NCBI RefSeq assembly: GCF_000471905.2
Contig: NW_006497560.1
Span: forward strand, 1,505,678 to 1,569,677
Length of the DNA: 64,000 bases
Reading direction: 5' to 3'
Origin: Amborella trichopoda
Taxonomy: Eukaryota > Streptophyta > Magnoliopsida > Amborellales > Amborellaceae
Position numbers and translations under genes: made by a program. Position 1 is the first letter of the stretch. The number at the start of each line of letters is the position of its first letter. Below, one piece after another: positions 33,770 to 45,931 of the stretch. Below the pieces are notes generated by a model. It had not been told where the DNA came from. It made no database searches and was given only the letters and a program-made list of their open reading frames with translations.

Positions 33770-34600
33770 AAGCCTATGAGAGAGACAAGACCCTCGTCTC
33801 ATGATGATGTTGAAGATCTAGGGCGAATGATTATGGTCATGCTCAAAGAGGAGGAAAGACAAGGCAAAATCCTCCCGTTGACTCCAATCTACCCAAGGAT
33901 ACCTTGCCACCTCTACGAAGTCATGGTGCCTTCTCTCGAAGACGAAGCTTCCCCCTCTACCTCTACTTCTAATTCTCCAAAACAAAATGATAAGCTAGAA
34001 GCAACTCGTGAGACTAAGGGAGTCCTAGAGGTAAACCTTTCAGCACCTAGGGTAACCTATACGCCAGACCAGCAAAAGGTCTTGCATGTCCCCCATTGCT
34101 CTTTTAGAAGCAGAATTGGCACACCAACCACCAAGGAAGGTATTCCAAATTCCATCCTCCTTGAACAAGGGGATCACCAGTAGCTAAGAGAATGTCTTGC
34201 ACCTCTCAGAGGCTCCCGAAGGGGTACAGGTGGACAAGAGTCAGCCCTCCAACTCTCAGGAACAAGACCCCTTGGTAGAGCTGAGAAGTGAGGCTCGTAG
34301 CCTCTAGAATCAGTTGAAGGTTATGCACGCCACTTCAAAGCACTTGAAGGAGTTTTTCCCTGAGACTAAGACGTATGACAAGCTCAAAAGAAATGCACCT
34401 CGAATCGAAGCCAAGGCTCCCCCAGATTAGAGTGTTTACATTGAACAGGCTCACCAAATCATGAGAACCATGAATTATGAGCCCCTGTCCAATCAAAAGC
34501 AAAATGGGTGAGGAAGCAGCCACTCCCCCATTCGAGGTCATTGAAGCCGCGACAAGCTGTCAAAAGACGAAGCAAGGAGTGGGCTATCCTTCTTCGTCTC
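33770..34600 (+). pseudogene. Element B protease-RT linker, ending where RT should start
   Basis: Starts SSHDDVEDLGRMIMVMLKEE, contains VTYTPDQQKVLHVP (one or two units of the repeat expanded in G), and ends AHQIMRTMNYEP...KQGVGYP. In G the RT follows about 450 bp after this motif. In B the 3' untranslated end of the antisense gene starts within about 60 bp, so pol was removed here. Confidence 0.6.
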
Positions 34601-34639
34601 ACACTGTGAAAGGGAAAAAACAATGAAGAAGAGGGAAAA

Positions 34640-34720
34640 CAAAAGACATGCATCATATAGAAAGAGAAAATGACAATTTCATTCATCAAAAAGAATATTA
34701 CAAGTGTCTTTTCTTTACAA
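34640..34720 (-). terminator. 3' end region of the B antisense gene
   Basis: On the minus strand: TTGTAAAGAAAAGACACTTG, TAATATTC, GATGAATGAAATTG. This is an A/T-rich poly(A)-type region without a perfect AATAAA, matching the tail next to pol in C (60830-60880). Confidence 0.4.
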
Positions 34721-34753
34721 TGAAAGAAAAAGAAAAATAGAAAGAAGGCACTG

Positions 34754-37700
34754 TCAACAGTGGTCAATGATCTCATTGATCTTCCCCATGCACTGTTCGG
34801 CCGAGGCTCTGGCTCGCTCGATGCCCACTCTCAATTCGGTCACCAGCTCAGCCTCATGCTCCACTAGGGCTAACTGCTCACCCAAGGAATACTCGAGGTC
34901 CAACAGCTTCTGGCCTAGTTCCTTATCTTTGGCCTCCCAAGTTGTTGTCTCCTTCTCCAACTTTTTGAGCTCCTGTGCCCACTTGGCAATCTTCGCCTTC
35001 AGGGTCATTACCTTGTTATGACACGTTACGGCGTTCTCCGCAAGAGCGGACTTCAAGGAGATGGTAGCTTCCATCTCCCCTACATGGACCTCTAACAGCT
35101 CCCGGTTCTGTGCTAGGGAAGCCTCCAATGACTCTAGCTGCGAGCCCTCTAGACGCGTTGTGGCCTCTTCCGCCTGCAAAGCCTTCATCCTCCATCCCTC
35201 CAGCACATTGGCAATGCTACCAAAGTAAGGAAGGACTTCGGGCGCACTCCTTAAGGAGATCCCCCTCAACTGTAGGATCGTTGTTCCAAGCTCTTCAACA
35301 GATAGCTCCTTCAAATTCTGGAGGCCCGTTCGAAGCATCTCAAAAATGACGCTTTATAGCCTACTGAAAGTGGGCCTAGGTAGTACAGTAGGAGCGACCA
35401 CAATGAGCAGATCCCTAGCTGCAGTGAAGGCCTCAGGCTCCCCAGATTCAGGGGCAACCTCAGGCTACCCTGGTATCTCAGCAACAGCTCTCTCGCTCAA
35501 ATCCCCAGCCATGACCACTTCGGGCTCGACCCTCTCATGCTCAGGTGATGTAGCTTCACCCCCTGTAAGCTCTGTAACCTCAACTAGGGCAAGGCTGACC
35601 TCCTCAACTGGAGCTACTACCTTAGTGTCAGACAGCACCATGGTAGCCTCCTCTCCCAGGGTAGCGACTTCTCCCTGCCTCCTCTCTTCTTGAACCGCCA
35701 TCTCCATCTCGGCAGGCTCAACACCTTCTCCCTCTCCTTATTATCCCTTATTTTCTGGGGGAGCCACTTCAACTACAGGCTCCTCCACAGGCCCTGCCTC
35801 TTCGACAGTCAGGGGTACTGCCTCTGGGCCGTCCAGACCTGATCCTTGAGGGTGTCCTACCTCTGCATCCCCCGCAGCTACATCACTTGAGGCAGCAACC
35901 TCCTGCTGCGAGGGCACTCCTTCTTTAGTTCTTGAGGTGTCTGCCTCTTCTATGACCACGAGCTCTCTTGGAGTTCCCCTTCCATGACTGCACCCTCTGC
36001 CTCGGTAATCGCAACGACCTCTTGGGGGCCTTCTACACCTCAACTACCCAATTAATCTCCATCGGGACTGGGCCCTCCTCCTCAGGCACGGATGTCACTT
36101 CTTGGTCCGAAGCAATTTCAATCGAGGCTATGGGATCTAAGACACCATCTTGAGCCTTGGGAGAGCCAGAGGAAGCATCAGGAGAAAGAGAAGATGAATC
36201 CTTCCGAGCAGAGGGTGAATCAGAAGTCACCGGAGATACGTAAGACTCCGAGGAAGCAATCGGAGAAGAGCCATCTATTGGTTCTCGGACCACTTGACGC
36301 TTGGGCTGCTTACGCTTCGAAGCCCGACGAGCATGTGCACAAGGGATGGTCAGGGCAGCCCGCTTCCTCTTCTTCCACTTTGCTTGAGAGGGTGCAACAG
36401 TTTAAAGAGCGCCCTTTCGAGACGAGTCGGCGGCGAGTTTGCAATGAGGGTCGCTCCCTACCATCTCGTTCAAATCTTGGACCGGGCACCTTCATACCTT
36501 GTAACCTTGCGGCCCTCTTTCCATTTGAAAATAGCAGAGAGATTTTAAAAAATGCTCTCTGACTTCTGCTCCATGTCGAGAAACCAAGGCAGAGACCTGT
36601 CCATGAAAATTTGGAGAGGCCGCCCAAGGGTGCACCAATCCTAAGGAAAGCCCAGGGTAAATACCTCCCCTAGCAGAGGAGTCCTTGCCATCTTCCTCTA
36701 CCTCGTCTCCTTGCTCCAGTGAGAATTCTCCCCTTTGCAGGGGTGGCCGACATCCCAATGCACCTTACTGGCGAATCAGAGTTCATGGGCTTTAGTCGCT
36801 CGCACTCTTCTGCCGAAATATGGCAGCACAAACTTATTGACCTCTATGAACTCCAAGCACGTGGCCCAAGCTGTGCGAATGTGCCTCGGGAGCCAATTCT
36901 CCCGGTGGGTTCCCAACTGGTCCTTCTTCCAGTGAGCTGCCTTGCTATGCTGCTTCTCAATGAATACAGAGAATGGGCAGCCTTGATCAAGCCCGTGCTA
37001 CCGAGAAAATCTATGAGGGAAATACCCCTCGAGTTTTGCACTTTGAACAGTGCGGTAGGGAAGAACTCTGCCCCTGACACTCAACATAAACATCAGCTCC
37101 TTATGAGTGGTAGGATCACTGTTCAGGCTCTTGCCCAGCTCGTCAACAAAGGCACAATCTGTGAGATTCCCTAGCGGGAAGGCGGGCCTCCTCATGTGGA
37201 GATGGTCGTTGTAAAACAAACTACTCACGTGACCTGGAGTATGGAAGATTGCTTTCTTCTTGGCAATTCTCAACAGAAACGGGCACATCGTTTCCTCTAA
37301 TTCTCTAGTTTAGAGGTAGGTGCCCGAGAAATAAGCCCCATGCCAACCATATATATAGTGGACGGGGAAAGGCATCTTGAAGTCCCCTGGGAAGGCTTCG
37401 TCATCCACTATGTCGTTCCCTCCTTCATCGCCTTGATAGACTTTTCCCCTAAACACGGCTCCTAGGCCGTAGTAGATGCTACAAAGGACCGGTTGTGCAA
37501 GTGAATATTCTCACCCCCTCACCATGTCACAGGCCACAGAAAATGCCTAGACGAATAATATCTGCTCTGTCAGGGAGAACAAACTTGCACAAGAAAAGTA
37601 CCAGATAAGCGGCCAGGAAGATATGCCCATTCCCCTTCCATAGCTCAAAACCTTGTGGGGCCCCCTTCTCCCCTTTCCTAGGTGATGGACCGGCTTCATA

Positions 37701-38540
37701 ATCATATTCCTCATAGAAAATGTCCACCCACTTGGTGAAGGAGACGCGTCCCTTCTTGGTCTCAAACCAGAGTAGCTAGTAAATTCCAAATAGCTCCTGA
37801 AGCCCAACTGATGGTCTTCCTTCCCGACCCGTTCATCTCCAAAAATGACCGAGTTCGAGGGCACAAACTCTTCATACATGCTACTAACGAGCGGTAGCCC
37901 ACCAATGAAATACAGATCTAACAGAGATATCCCTGCTTCACCATGACGGAGCAGCCATGTGTTCCTAACATGGCTCCAGGTTTCCAAAAGCACCTTCACT
38001 GTGTTCGAGCAACGGACATAGTAGCCCACTAAGCACTAAATGGCAGCCAGTAGGGAAGCATGCTTCAAAATTTCCTCGTACCGCCTCAGCACTTTCATGG
38101 TCCATCAAGAGTAACCCTTCAAATACCGATGCTCTCCTTGCACCCGCAGCCCAGCAAAGGACCATTTCATGTCGGGGTTTTCACCATCTCTTGCCTAAAG
38201 TCGGCAAGTCCCCATTTGAGGCTATATTTCGGTGTAGGAAATACAGGAGGCTTACTCCTTCTGCTACACTCACATTGTCGTCGTTATCTTCTCTCACCCC
38301 AAACCGAATAGGGCCACTAACAAATGTGCTTAAAGGCCATTTAGGTTCACATAAAGCCTCGGTGAGCCAGACTAGGTCACCTCTCACCAAGCTTTTGTCA
38401 GTGAATTCATTAGTGTCGAGCTCCCCTGCTCGCGGGAGGTTCTTCACGTTTGGAACAGCACCCAAAGGCTGGGTCATTAGAGCAAAATCTTCGCTACCAA
38501 ATGATGTTAAGGGACAGTGTGAAAATGAGCTCACAATCAT
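34754..38540 (-). pseudogene. Antisense plant-mobile-domain (PMD) plus coiled-coil gene of element B
   Basis: Read 38540 to 34754. The N-terminal part (38029-37547) has the PMD signature: ETWSHVRNTWLLRHGEAGIS, LLDLYFIGGLPLVSSMYEEF and VPSN. The PMD continues one frame over (LAAYLVLFLCKFVLPDRADI, 37727-37527), showing a frameshift near 37700. A Glu/Pro/Val-rich linker (36293-35465) and a coiled coil of about 190 residues (35338-34754) follow in one frame, with TAG and TAA stops between. PMD proteins are plant-specific and are known as passengers of gypsy and Mutator-like elements. Antisense ORFs downstream of pol are known in the Tat lineage. Clearly a pseudogene here. Confidence 0.7.
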
Positions 38541-39577
38541 ATATCGCTTACTAGATGCTTAAGGCATAACGTCGGCAGGCTATCGCCGTCTCGCAGCCAA
38601 GGTCGGGAGTATCATCATCTGCTCGCTGAGAAGGTGTCGCCCTACGTAGAAGAAAGGATTATCGCCCTCTCGAGACTAAGGATCTATCGTCGTCTGCCTG
38701 TCGAGATGGTATCATTGCAAGACTATCGTCATCTCGCGACTAAGGAGATATCGCCGTCTGCCAAAGTAAAGCAGAAGCACCGTGCGAATACCAGGATGAG
38801 GTGTGAGGTAATGTCGTCTGCATCTAACTTCTGTGCTCCAGCTGTTCGCACGCACCACATGTGTGAGCCCCACCACCCTTGAAATTCGGGCACGCCGCTT
38901 GTCAAAGCGATGTGAGCTAACACCACACATGCGAGGGGCAACCATTCGCCGTCTCACGCCTCTCCACTTTCTCTTGATCGTTGTAGGCCTGTGACACCTC
39001 GGGTTCTCACCGACGCTTCCTCTTCTCATCGGGAACTCACTCTTGTTCATTGGAAAACCCTTCCCCGCCTTCCACTCATTACCAGAGTTGGCGGAAGACC
39101 ACCAGAATTCCTATGGAAGTTTCCTTGTGACCCTGCGGGTTCTCCTCTCCACTCCTCTACTCGCCAAAAAAACCGCTGAGTTTCTGACAGAACCATTAAT
39201 CCTCCTTCTTCCCTTCCAATAACCAGAGGACCGTTAGAGCCCCCTATCCCTTCTACAACCTGCCAGCAACCACGGAACGACTAGAAAAGCACTCGAACTC
39301 CGATAAAGCACCATTGATAATTTCTCTAAGGCTCTGAGAAGCCCAGTTCCCTCCTCAGAAAGCCTTGACACTCCTAGAAAACACTCGCAAGCACGTTGTG
39401 AAGGCCCACAACCTGCTCAAGCTTGCCAGAAAGCTCCTAAAGGCCTGAGTACTGCAGATTTTGGTCGGGAAAACTCTAGCCGAGAAACTCTTGATGGAAG
39501 CTCCGGCTCTCTCTCTCTAAAAAACTCCCTTCGACGATTTTACCCTTTGATAAAACAATAAAATGGGGTTTTTCCCC
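38541..39577 (-). other. Leader region of the B antisense gene
   Basis: About 1 kb between the antisense TATA box (39578) and the PMD frame. No sense gene. 38570-38765 holds degenerate 36-40-bp repeats with CTATCGTCGTCTCGCGACTA. 38985-39560 matches A (about 100-760) and C (59780-60400). Confidence 0.5.
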
Positions 39578-39584
39578 CTTTATA
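39578..39584 (-). promoter_or_regulatory. Antisense TATA box in B
   Basis: Minus strand TATAAAG followed by GGGGGAAAAACCCC. Same place and orientation as in A and C. Confidence 0.5.
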
Positions 39585-39689
39585 CTCAGCAGTGCCACAA
39601 ATTGCCCTTCACAAATTCGAAATGATGCTCCAGCCCCTAGTATCTGACGATAATAAGACTAGGTCGAGGCAGGTCAAACCCGAGACCCG

Positions 39690-39955
39690 AAAGGGTTATC
39701 GTCACGTGCTTCACCTAGAGGCTATCGCTGCATGCTTCATCAAGGAGTTATCGCCACACGCTTTGTCAAGGAGCTATCGTTGCGCGCCTTGTCAAGGAGC
39801 TATGACCACATGTCTCGTCAAGGAGCTATTGTCGCACGCCTCGTCAAGGAGCTATCGCTGCGCGCCTCATCAAGGAGCTATCATCGCGCGCTTCGTCAAG
39901 GAGCTATCGCCATGCGCTTCATCAAGGAGCTATCGCCGCACACCTCACTAAGTGG
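39690..39955 (+). repeat. 26-bp tandem repeat (CAAGGAGCTATCGCCGC)n
   Basis: About ten units of 26 bp, CAAGGAGCTATCGCCGCACG plus CCTCGT. This is the cleanest small array in the window. A diverged version lies at 900-1110 in A. Confidence 0.9.
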
Positions 39956-40149
39956 TTAATGCCATGTGCTTCACTCAATGTAAAATGTCGTGTGGGTCAT
40001 CCAAGACTTAGTGTCGTGTGCATGCCATGGCACTCCCATCCTGACCATCGTCTGGCCTTCTCAAGAAGTTCATTCCTTGCACCACAGCTTGTCATCCTTA
40101 AGGAGTCGAGTCTCTAATAATGGCTCTATTCCCCATGGAGTCACATTCC

Positions 40150-41060
40150 CTACCCATCACCATGGTTTGTGCTGCATGACCTTCAACTGCATAGCATTGG
40201 TCTGTGCTGCATGACTTTAAACTGCACAGCCATGGTCCGTGCTGCACGACTTTAAACTGCACAGCCTTGGTCTGTGCAGCATTTCTTTAAACTGCACAAC
40301 CATGGTCCGTGCTGCGTGACCTTAAACTGCACAGCCATGGTCTGTGCTACATGACTTTAAACTGCACAGCTATCTGTGAAGCATTTCTTTAAACTGCACA
40401 ACCATGGTCCGTGCTGCGTGACCTTAAACTGCACAGCCATGGTCTGTGCTACATGACTTTAAACTGCACAGCTATGTTCCATGCTGCATGACCTTAAACT
40501 ACACAGCCATGGTCTATGCTACATGATGCAAAGCCGTGGTCCATGCTGGATGACTATAAACTGCACAGCCATGGTCCGTGCTGCATGACCTTAAACTGCA
40601 TAGCAATGGTCCGTGCTACATGACCTTAAACTACATAGCCTTGGTCTGTGTTACATGACATTAAACTGCACAGCTATGGTTCGTCCCGCATGACCTTAAA
40701 CTACACAGTCGTGGTCTAGGTGCACGACCCTAAACTTCATAGTCCAAACTATATGACCCTAAACTGTGGCGGTCTAGTTACACGACTTTAAACTTCATGG
40801 TCCTCGTTGCATGACTCTAAACTGCACGACCATGGTCCAGCTATATGACCTTAAACCATAGTGCACATCCTAGTCGCATGACGTTAAGAGGCGTAGTGCC
40901 ATGGTCTAAACTATATGAACTTAAACCGTAGCGGAGGTCTAGTTGCACGGCCTTGAAACTGCATGGTCCTAGCTGCATGACTTTAAAACTACATAGCCAT
41001 GGTCCAAGCTACAAGACCTTAAAATTGTAATGTACGGCGTGACAAATAGTCCACACGCAT
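40150..41060 (+). repeat. 36-bp spacer minisatellite, first block in B
   Basis: About 25 units with TGCATGACCTTAAACTGCAC and AGCCATGGTCCGTGC. A longer internal duplication (about 113 bp, around 40260-40370 and 40375-40485) shows recent unequal exchange. Confidence 0.85.
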
Positions 41061-41499
41061 GACTTTAATTATAAGATGGACCACCTTTTCAACATCTTCA
41101 GTGGAGTTAGGTGTATGCAAAAAAAAAGGGGGTCGCACTTACCCCTTCAATCCCCATAGGGTCTGTTTCACACCAACATCCCCTAGTAGGAGTTACATCA
41201 TATTGTGACCCACTATCCTCAGGGAGTTAGGGTCATTCTTATCATTTCAATCCTCAGTGGGGTTGCATCTGTGATCGAATTCTCAACAGAGTTACATGCA
41301 CACCATTACTCATCATCCCCAGGGAGTCACACTTACCCTCTTAATCCCCAGTGAGGTTCGCTTCTCCTAGCCACTCCTCGTAGGGCCACCATCTTTATCT
41401 AAATCTCTCTGCTTGTGTATAGCCTTAACTATCTTTAACCCTAGGGAGTTAGATTGCTATCCGCCAACCTATCCCCCATGCAGCTTCACCTACATGGTG
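41061..41499 (+). other. Non-repetitive spacer between minisatellite blocks
   Basis: No gene. It holds repeated phrases of the type CCCCAGGGAGTCA and GTGGGGTT(G/C)A, shared with A (2020-2300) and inverted in C (58310-58700). Confidence 0.55.
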
Positions 41500-42000
41500 A
41501 CCCACACAATGGTCCATGTTGTATGACCTTAAACAGCACAGCCATGGTCCGTGCTAGATGACTTTAAACTGCACAGCCATGGTCCATGCTGCATGACTTT
41601 AACTTGCACAGTCATAGTCTGTGCTACATGACTTTAAACTTCTTAGCCATGGTCTGTGGTGCATGACCTTAAACTGCATAGCCATGGTCTGTGTTGTATG
41701 ACCTTAAACTGCATAGCCTTGGTACGTGATGCATGACCTTAAATTGCACAGCTATGGTCCATGCTGCATGACCTTAAACTGCACAGCCATTGTCCAGGTG
41801 CACAACCCTAAATTGTATGTTCCAATATATATGACCTTAAACTGTAGCGAAGGTCTAGTTGCATGAACTTAAACTGCACGATCCTAGTTGCATAACTTTA
41901 AACTGCATAACCACGGTCTCAGCTATATGACCTTAAACCATAGTACACGTCCTGGCCGTATGACGATAAACTGCTTGGCCCAGGTCCAGGAGGTATGATC
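41500..42000 (+). repeat. 36-bp spacer minisatellite, second block in B
   Basis: About 13 units of the same minisatellite, becoming more diverged to the right. Confidence 0.85.
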
Positions 42001-42384
42001 TTAAAGAGGCCCTCACACACACCTTCCCTAACCGACCTGTTCATGTGCGCGCACCACCTTCATTGCTTCCCCAGTGAGTCCACTCACTTCATTACCATCA
42101 TCCATCATTCCCCAGTGAGTTTCACCCATGCTCACAAAACGACAAACCATTCCACCATCCATACTCGTCGTCAGCTAGTGGTCACCACTTTTCATCCACC
42201 ATTCACACATCATCCATCTTTCACAAGTAGCCTCTGCCATCTCCCAAAGTGAATCAAAACCACCACCACACTGACACCATTGATCGCCACTGCGGTCCAG
42301 CTATATGACCCTAAAGTATAGTGCACATCCTGACTGCATGACATAAAAAGGCTTCACACAAATCTTGAAGGCATGACCCTAAAC

Positions 42385-42680
42385 ACACCTTCACAAAAAA
42401 TTGGGCATGGTGTACACTTGGACAAGGGAACGCCATGAGTAAAAAAGATGGACGAGCATGGTCACGAAACCATGAGTAAAATAGTTTTGTGAATAAAAAC
42501 TTGGGAATGGTGAAAACCCCAAAGGGGTACCATGAGTAAAAAAGGATAAAAATGGTGGACATGGCTGCAAGGTCATGGGTCAAAGAGCCCAAAAATAAAG
42601 GAAGTTAGTGAAAATCGTCTTTATGACGCCACTTCCCCTAGTCAAGTGAAAACCCACAAAGGACGCTTGGACTAATAAAA
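42385..42680 (+). other. Conserved spacer block in B
   Basis: Repeated CCATGAGTAAAA, GACATGGCTG..GGTCATGG and CCCACAAAGGACGCTTGG. Matches E 22610-22960 and C 57180-57500 in inverse orientation. No coding potential. Confidence 0.7.
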
Positions 42681-43207
42681 AGTAGGTTGACGCAGCATCA
42701 CAGCCTCAGCCAACACTCAATTGCCAAAACAAGCATAATTCTGGCTAATGAGTACGTAAAATCCTCAACTATCAGCATCCAATCACAACGCAAAATGGCT
42801 CACTCGAGAGTGAGAGCCTCATAAGATCTCCCACACTTCACCTTCAAAAACAATAAGAGGCCTATATCATCGGGACAGGTTAGAAGCCCCGGGATGGGAC
42901 CTACAGAGATACCCTGATCATCAAAAGCAAACCTAGTGTAGTAGCAAACAATGTCGACCAAAGGTTCATGGCACTTGGCCGCCAGATAGGCCCGATTTTG
43001 ACCAATGAGGTCCCAACAAAATTCTCAATCTATCAAAATCACAAATAGTGACTCGAGGTTGAGGACTTCTACAGATCCCTCAAAAAGTCTCTTCTCTCCT
43101 TAAAGTCTCCACGGATCGACCAGTACATTTCATCCAAACGTCTAAGCATCCCTTCCGAATGTTGTCCCTCTCATTTCTCTCAAAGAACAACATTCAGCAG
43201 GGCAAGT
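42681..43207 (+). other. B internal 3' end before the LTR
   Basis: Matches C 56511-57150 (inverted): AATGGCTCACTC..GAGTGAGAGCC, GGGACCTACAGAGATACCCT and AACAATGTCGACCAA. It ends AACAACATTCAGCAGGGCAAG directly before the LTR. This is the likely polypurine-tract area. Confidence 0.6.
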
Positions 43208-44511
43208 TGTTTGAAGACATTTTTCAGCACCTTGATCCCCGATGTGGAATAAAGGGAGAAGCCAGTCAATAAAGCCTTACAAACAGTGGAACTTTCGACA
43301 GTCTCATAATGGCCCCAAAACGAGTCAAGATCTTCATGAAGACTCCTGAGAGTCTCCTGCCAAGTTTCATCTTATTCTAACATGTCTAAGGCAGTGCAGA
43401 CAGAGAAACGATTTCGATAGAATCAGCTTCTAATACCCTGAAATGGACCATATAACTAGATTTATATTTTCGACATGTCAAATTATTATGGGATCACCAC
43501 CATTAGATCCGGCACGGTTGAAAACCCCTAGTGGTCAAATTTCAACTTCAACGAACATTCCAAGAAAAGTTATAGGCAAAAGAGCGAAACAAAAGGAGCC
43601 GCACGCTATTCCCGTGCGGCCACCCTGCAACTCAACTCCATTAAAGGGGCAGTCACAAATAGTAACTTTCAACACTCGTATCTCAACCATCTCGAGTTGG
43701 ATCATGCTCCAATTTTGTGAGCATGTTCGTCTCGACAAGATGAGCATTTCGATATGTGGCAAGCATCGCGACGACGCCCGAGCAATAAGAAAAGCTAGAG
43801 AGAAGTTGATGATTTGTGAAGAAAGTTGTAGTAAAATCAACAGCGCCGCACCTCGCTCTAGTGGCCAAATCACGCCTCTCACGAGCCCGGTCAACGCGAA
43901 ACTAGTTCCATCGCTTGTGTGAAGTCTAAGGCTATCTTTAATCCAAACCCTGTACATGATGAACGGTCAGATTCTGCACACAAAGCCGATGAAGTGACTG
44001 TAAATTCTGGCGCTAAAATTCTAGATTCCGACTAAAACTCCAAAGTGACAAAATCTTCGTCCGGACACTGAATCGAGCTGTGTTTGTTGCCACAGGATCG
44101 TGGCGGCATGCTCAATGTGATCCAGTGAAGAAATCATAGAAAAACATTTAAGAAACGAGCACACTATCGATTCGAAGTTTCAAGATTCATCCAAATTTCA
44201 AATCACATGTTCGTGGCCTAAAGCACGATCCATGGCTTGAACTTGATATCAAATCGATCGCCATGACAAACCCTACAAGAAAACAATCATCTTTTGATTA
44301 AACAGGCATCCGAACGACCCTGGATCATCCTTGAAAAATCATGCACGTTCTAAGGCAGCATAGGGATTGTTTTTGAATTCTGTAACTTGTTAAGAAGGAG
44401 CGAATCTGTCATTTTTCACCCTATTTTCCTATTTATTTTAATTCAATTAAATCTTAATTTCCAGTAATTAGGTTTAATTTTGATCAATCCACCCATGTTT
44501 GAGCACAACTC

Positions 44512-44519
44512 TATATATA
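44512..44519 (+). promoter_or_regulatory. TATA box in B 3' LTR
   Basis: TATATATA in ACTCTATATATACCACG. Confidence 0.65.
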
Positions 44520-45159
44520 CCACGTACTACCATTGTACGCAAGAGGCTTGAACCCTTCGCCAAAAGAGAATTTTTACTTAATAGAATTCCCTTTCATTCT
44601 TATTGTTGGGTCACATTTGGAGAGAGAGAGAGAGGAAGGAGAGAGAAACTTTTGGATCGATACCCCTAGGCTCAAGGTAAATCTTTCTCTCTCTTCTTTT
44701 CTTTTCTTTCCTTTTCCTCTTCCCTTTCTTCTTCTCTCTCTTCTTTTCTTTCTTCTTCTTCTTCTTCGTCTCAGCTTCTCTCAATGGCCATGCATGGCAG
44801 TGGCAGTGTCGTGCATGCCTCTTCCCTTCTTTCCCCCTCCTGTGGCTCCACAGGTCGTTCATAGGGATGGCAGTGCCATGTGTGAGTTGTCTTCTCTTCC
44901 CCTTCTTTCGTCTCTACCTCTCCGCGAGGAGCATAAACAATGATGCCTATTACCCGTAGGGTCTCACCCCATTGCGCGCCTATCACAGATGATGATGCTC
45001 ATCGCCGCCCGCGAAGGGTCATGGCAATACCAAACATTGTCCACTGGCTTTTCTTGTGCCCTCTACTTATCGTAGACGGCGATGTCTATCACGGACGGTG
45101 ATAGGCACCGAGCCGGCGAAGAAAGGGTCCAGGCAATACCTATTGATGTCCGCGAGCTT

Positions 45160-45340
45160 TCTTCGTGCGCTCGGTGCCTATCACCGTCCGCGAGTTTTCT
45201 TCGTGCGCTCGGTGCATATCACCATCCATGAACTTTCTTCGTGCGCTCGGTGCCTATCACCATCCGCGAACTTTCTTCATGCACTCGGTGCCTATCACCG
45301 TCCGCAAGCTTCCTTCATGCGCTCGATGCCTATCGTCGTA
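45160..45340 (+). repeat. 38-bp LTR minisatellite, 3' LTR copy
   Basis: About five units of GAGCTTTCTTCGTGCGCTCG plus GTGCCTATCACCGTCCGC. Fewer units than the 5' LTR. Confidence 0.85.
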
Positions 45341-45897
45341 CGCAGGCTCCTCTAAGTTCCATGAATATCGTCGTGCGCTTCACAAGAAGCTATCGCCACC
45401 TGCAAAGGGATGTGTTGCCTTCTCACATTGCGCACGGTGATGCCTAACGCTGCCTGTAGTTCACTGTTTGCCCCCTTTTGCAGTGAGCTGCAGTGTCTAG
45501 CGCCGTCGGGACCTCCTCCCTTTGTCGTCTCGTGCCTTCTCCTCATCTCTTCCCTTCTCACTTGGCAGAGGGTAGACTTGGTCTAGCATTGCCATAGCGG
45601 TCTGGCTGTCGAGCAGTCTTGTTGTCGTGCTGGTCTTGAGTACCATGCCCTTCTTGCAGCCACACAAGATTAGGACAACCATATTGACCTTAGTTTCGAG
45701 TAATATTGTCATCACGCCGGTCTGGATTACTGTGCTCATCTTACTACCACTCCGAGTCGACCATTGCATTAGTCCAACTATCATGCTAATCTCATCTCCT
45801 TGTCGAGTTCCCTCTTCTTTTCTCCTCTCATTCAAACCCTCCTCTTTTCATCACCCTAACTAATCACCTTCTCAGCCATATGAGGGTGCATTGCCCT

Positions 45898-45931
45898 AAG
45901 ACAAGGGTGGGTCCTTCGAGCCACTTGTCTT
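45898..45931 (+). other. Conserved LTR hairpin, B 3' LTR copy
   Basis: AAGACAAGGGTGGG ... CCACTTGTCTT. One pair at the loop side is lost compared with the 5' LTR copy. Confidence 0.6.
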
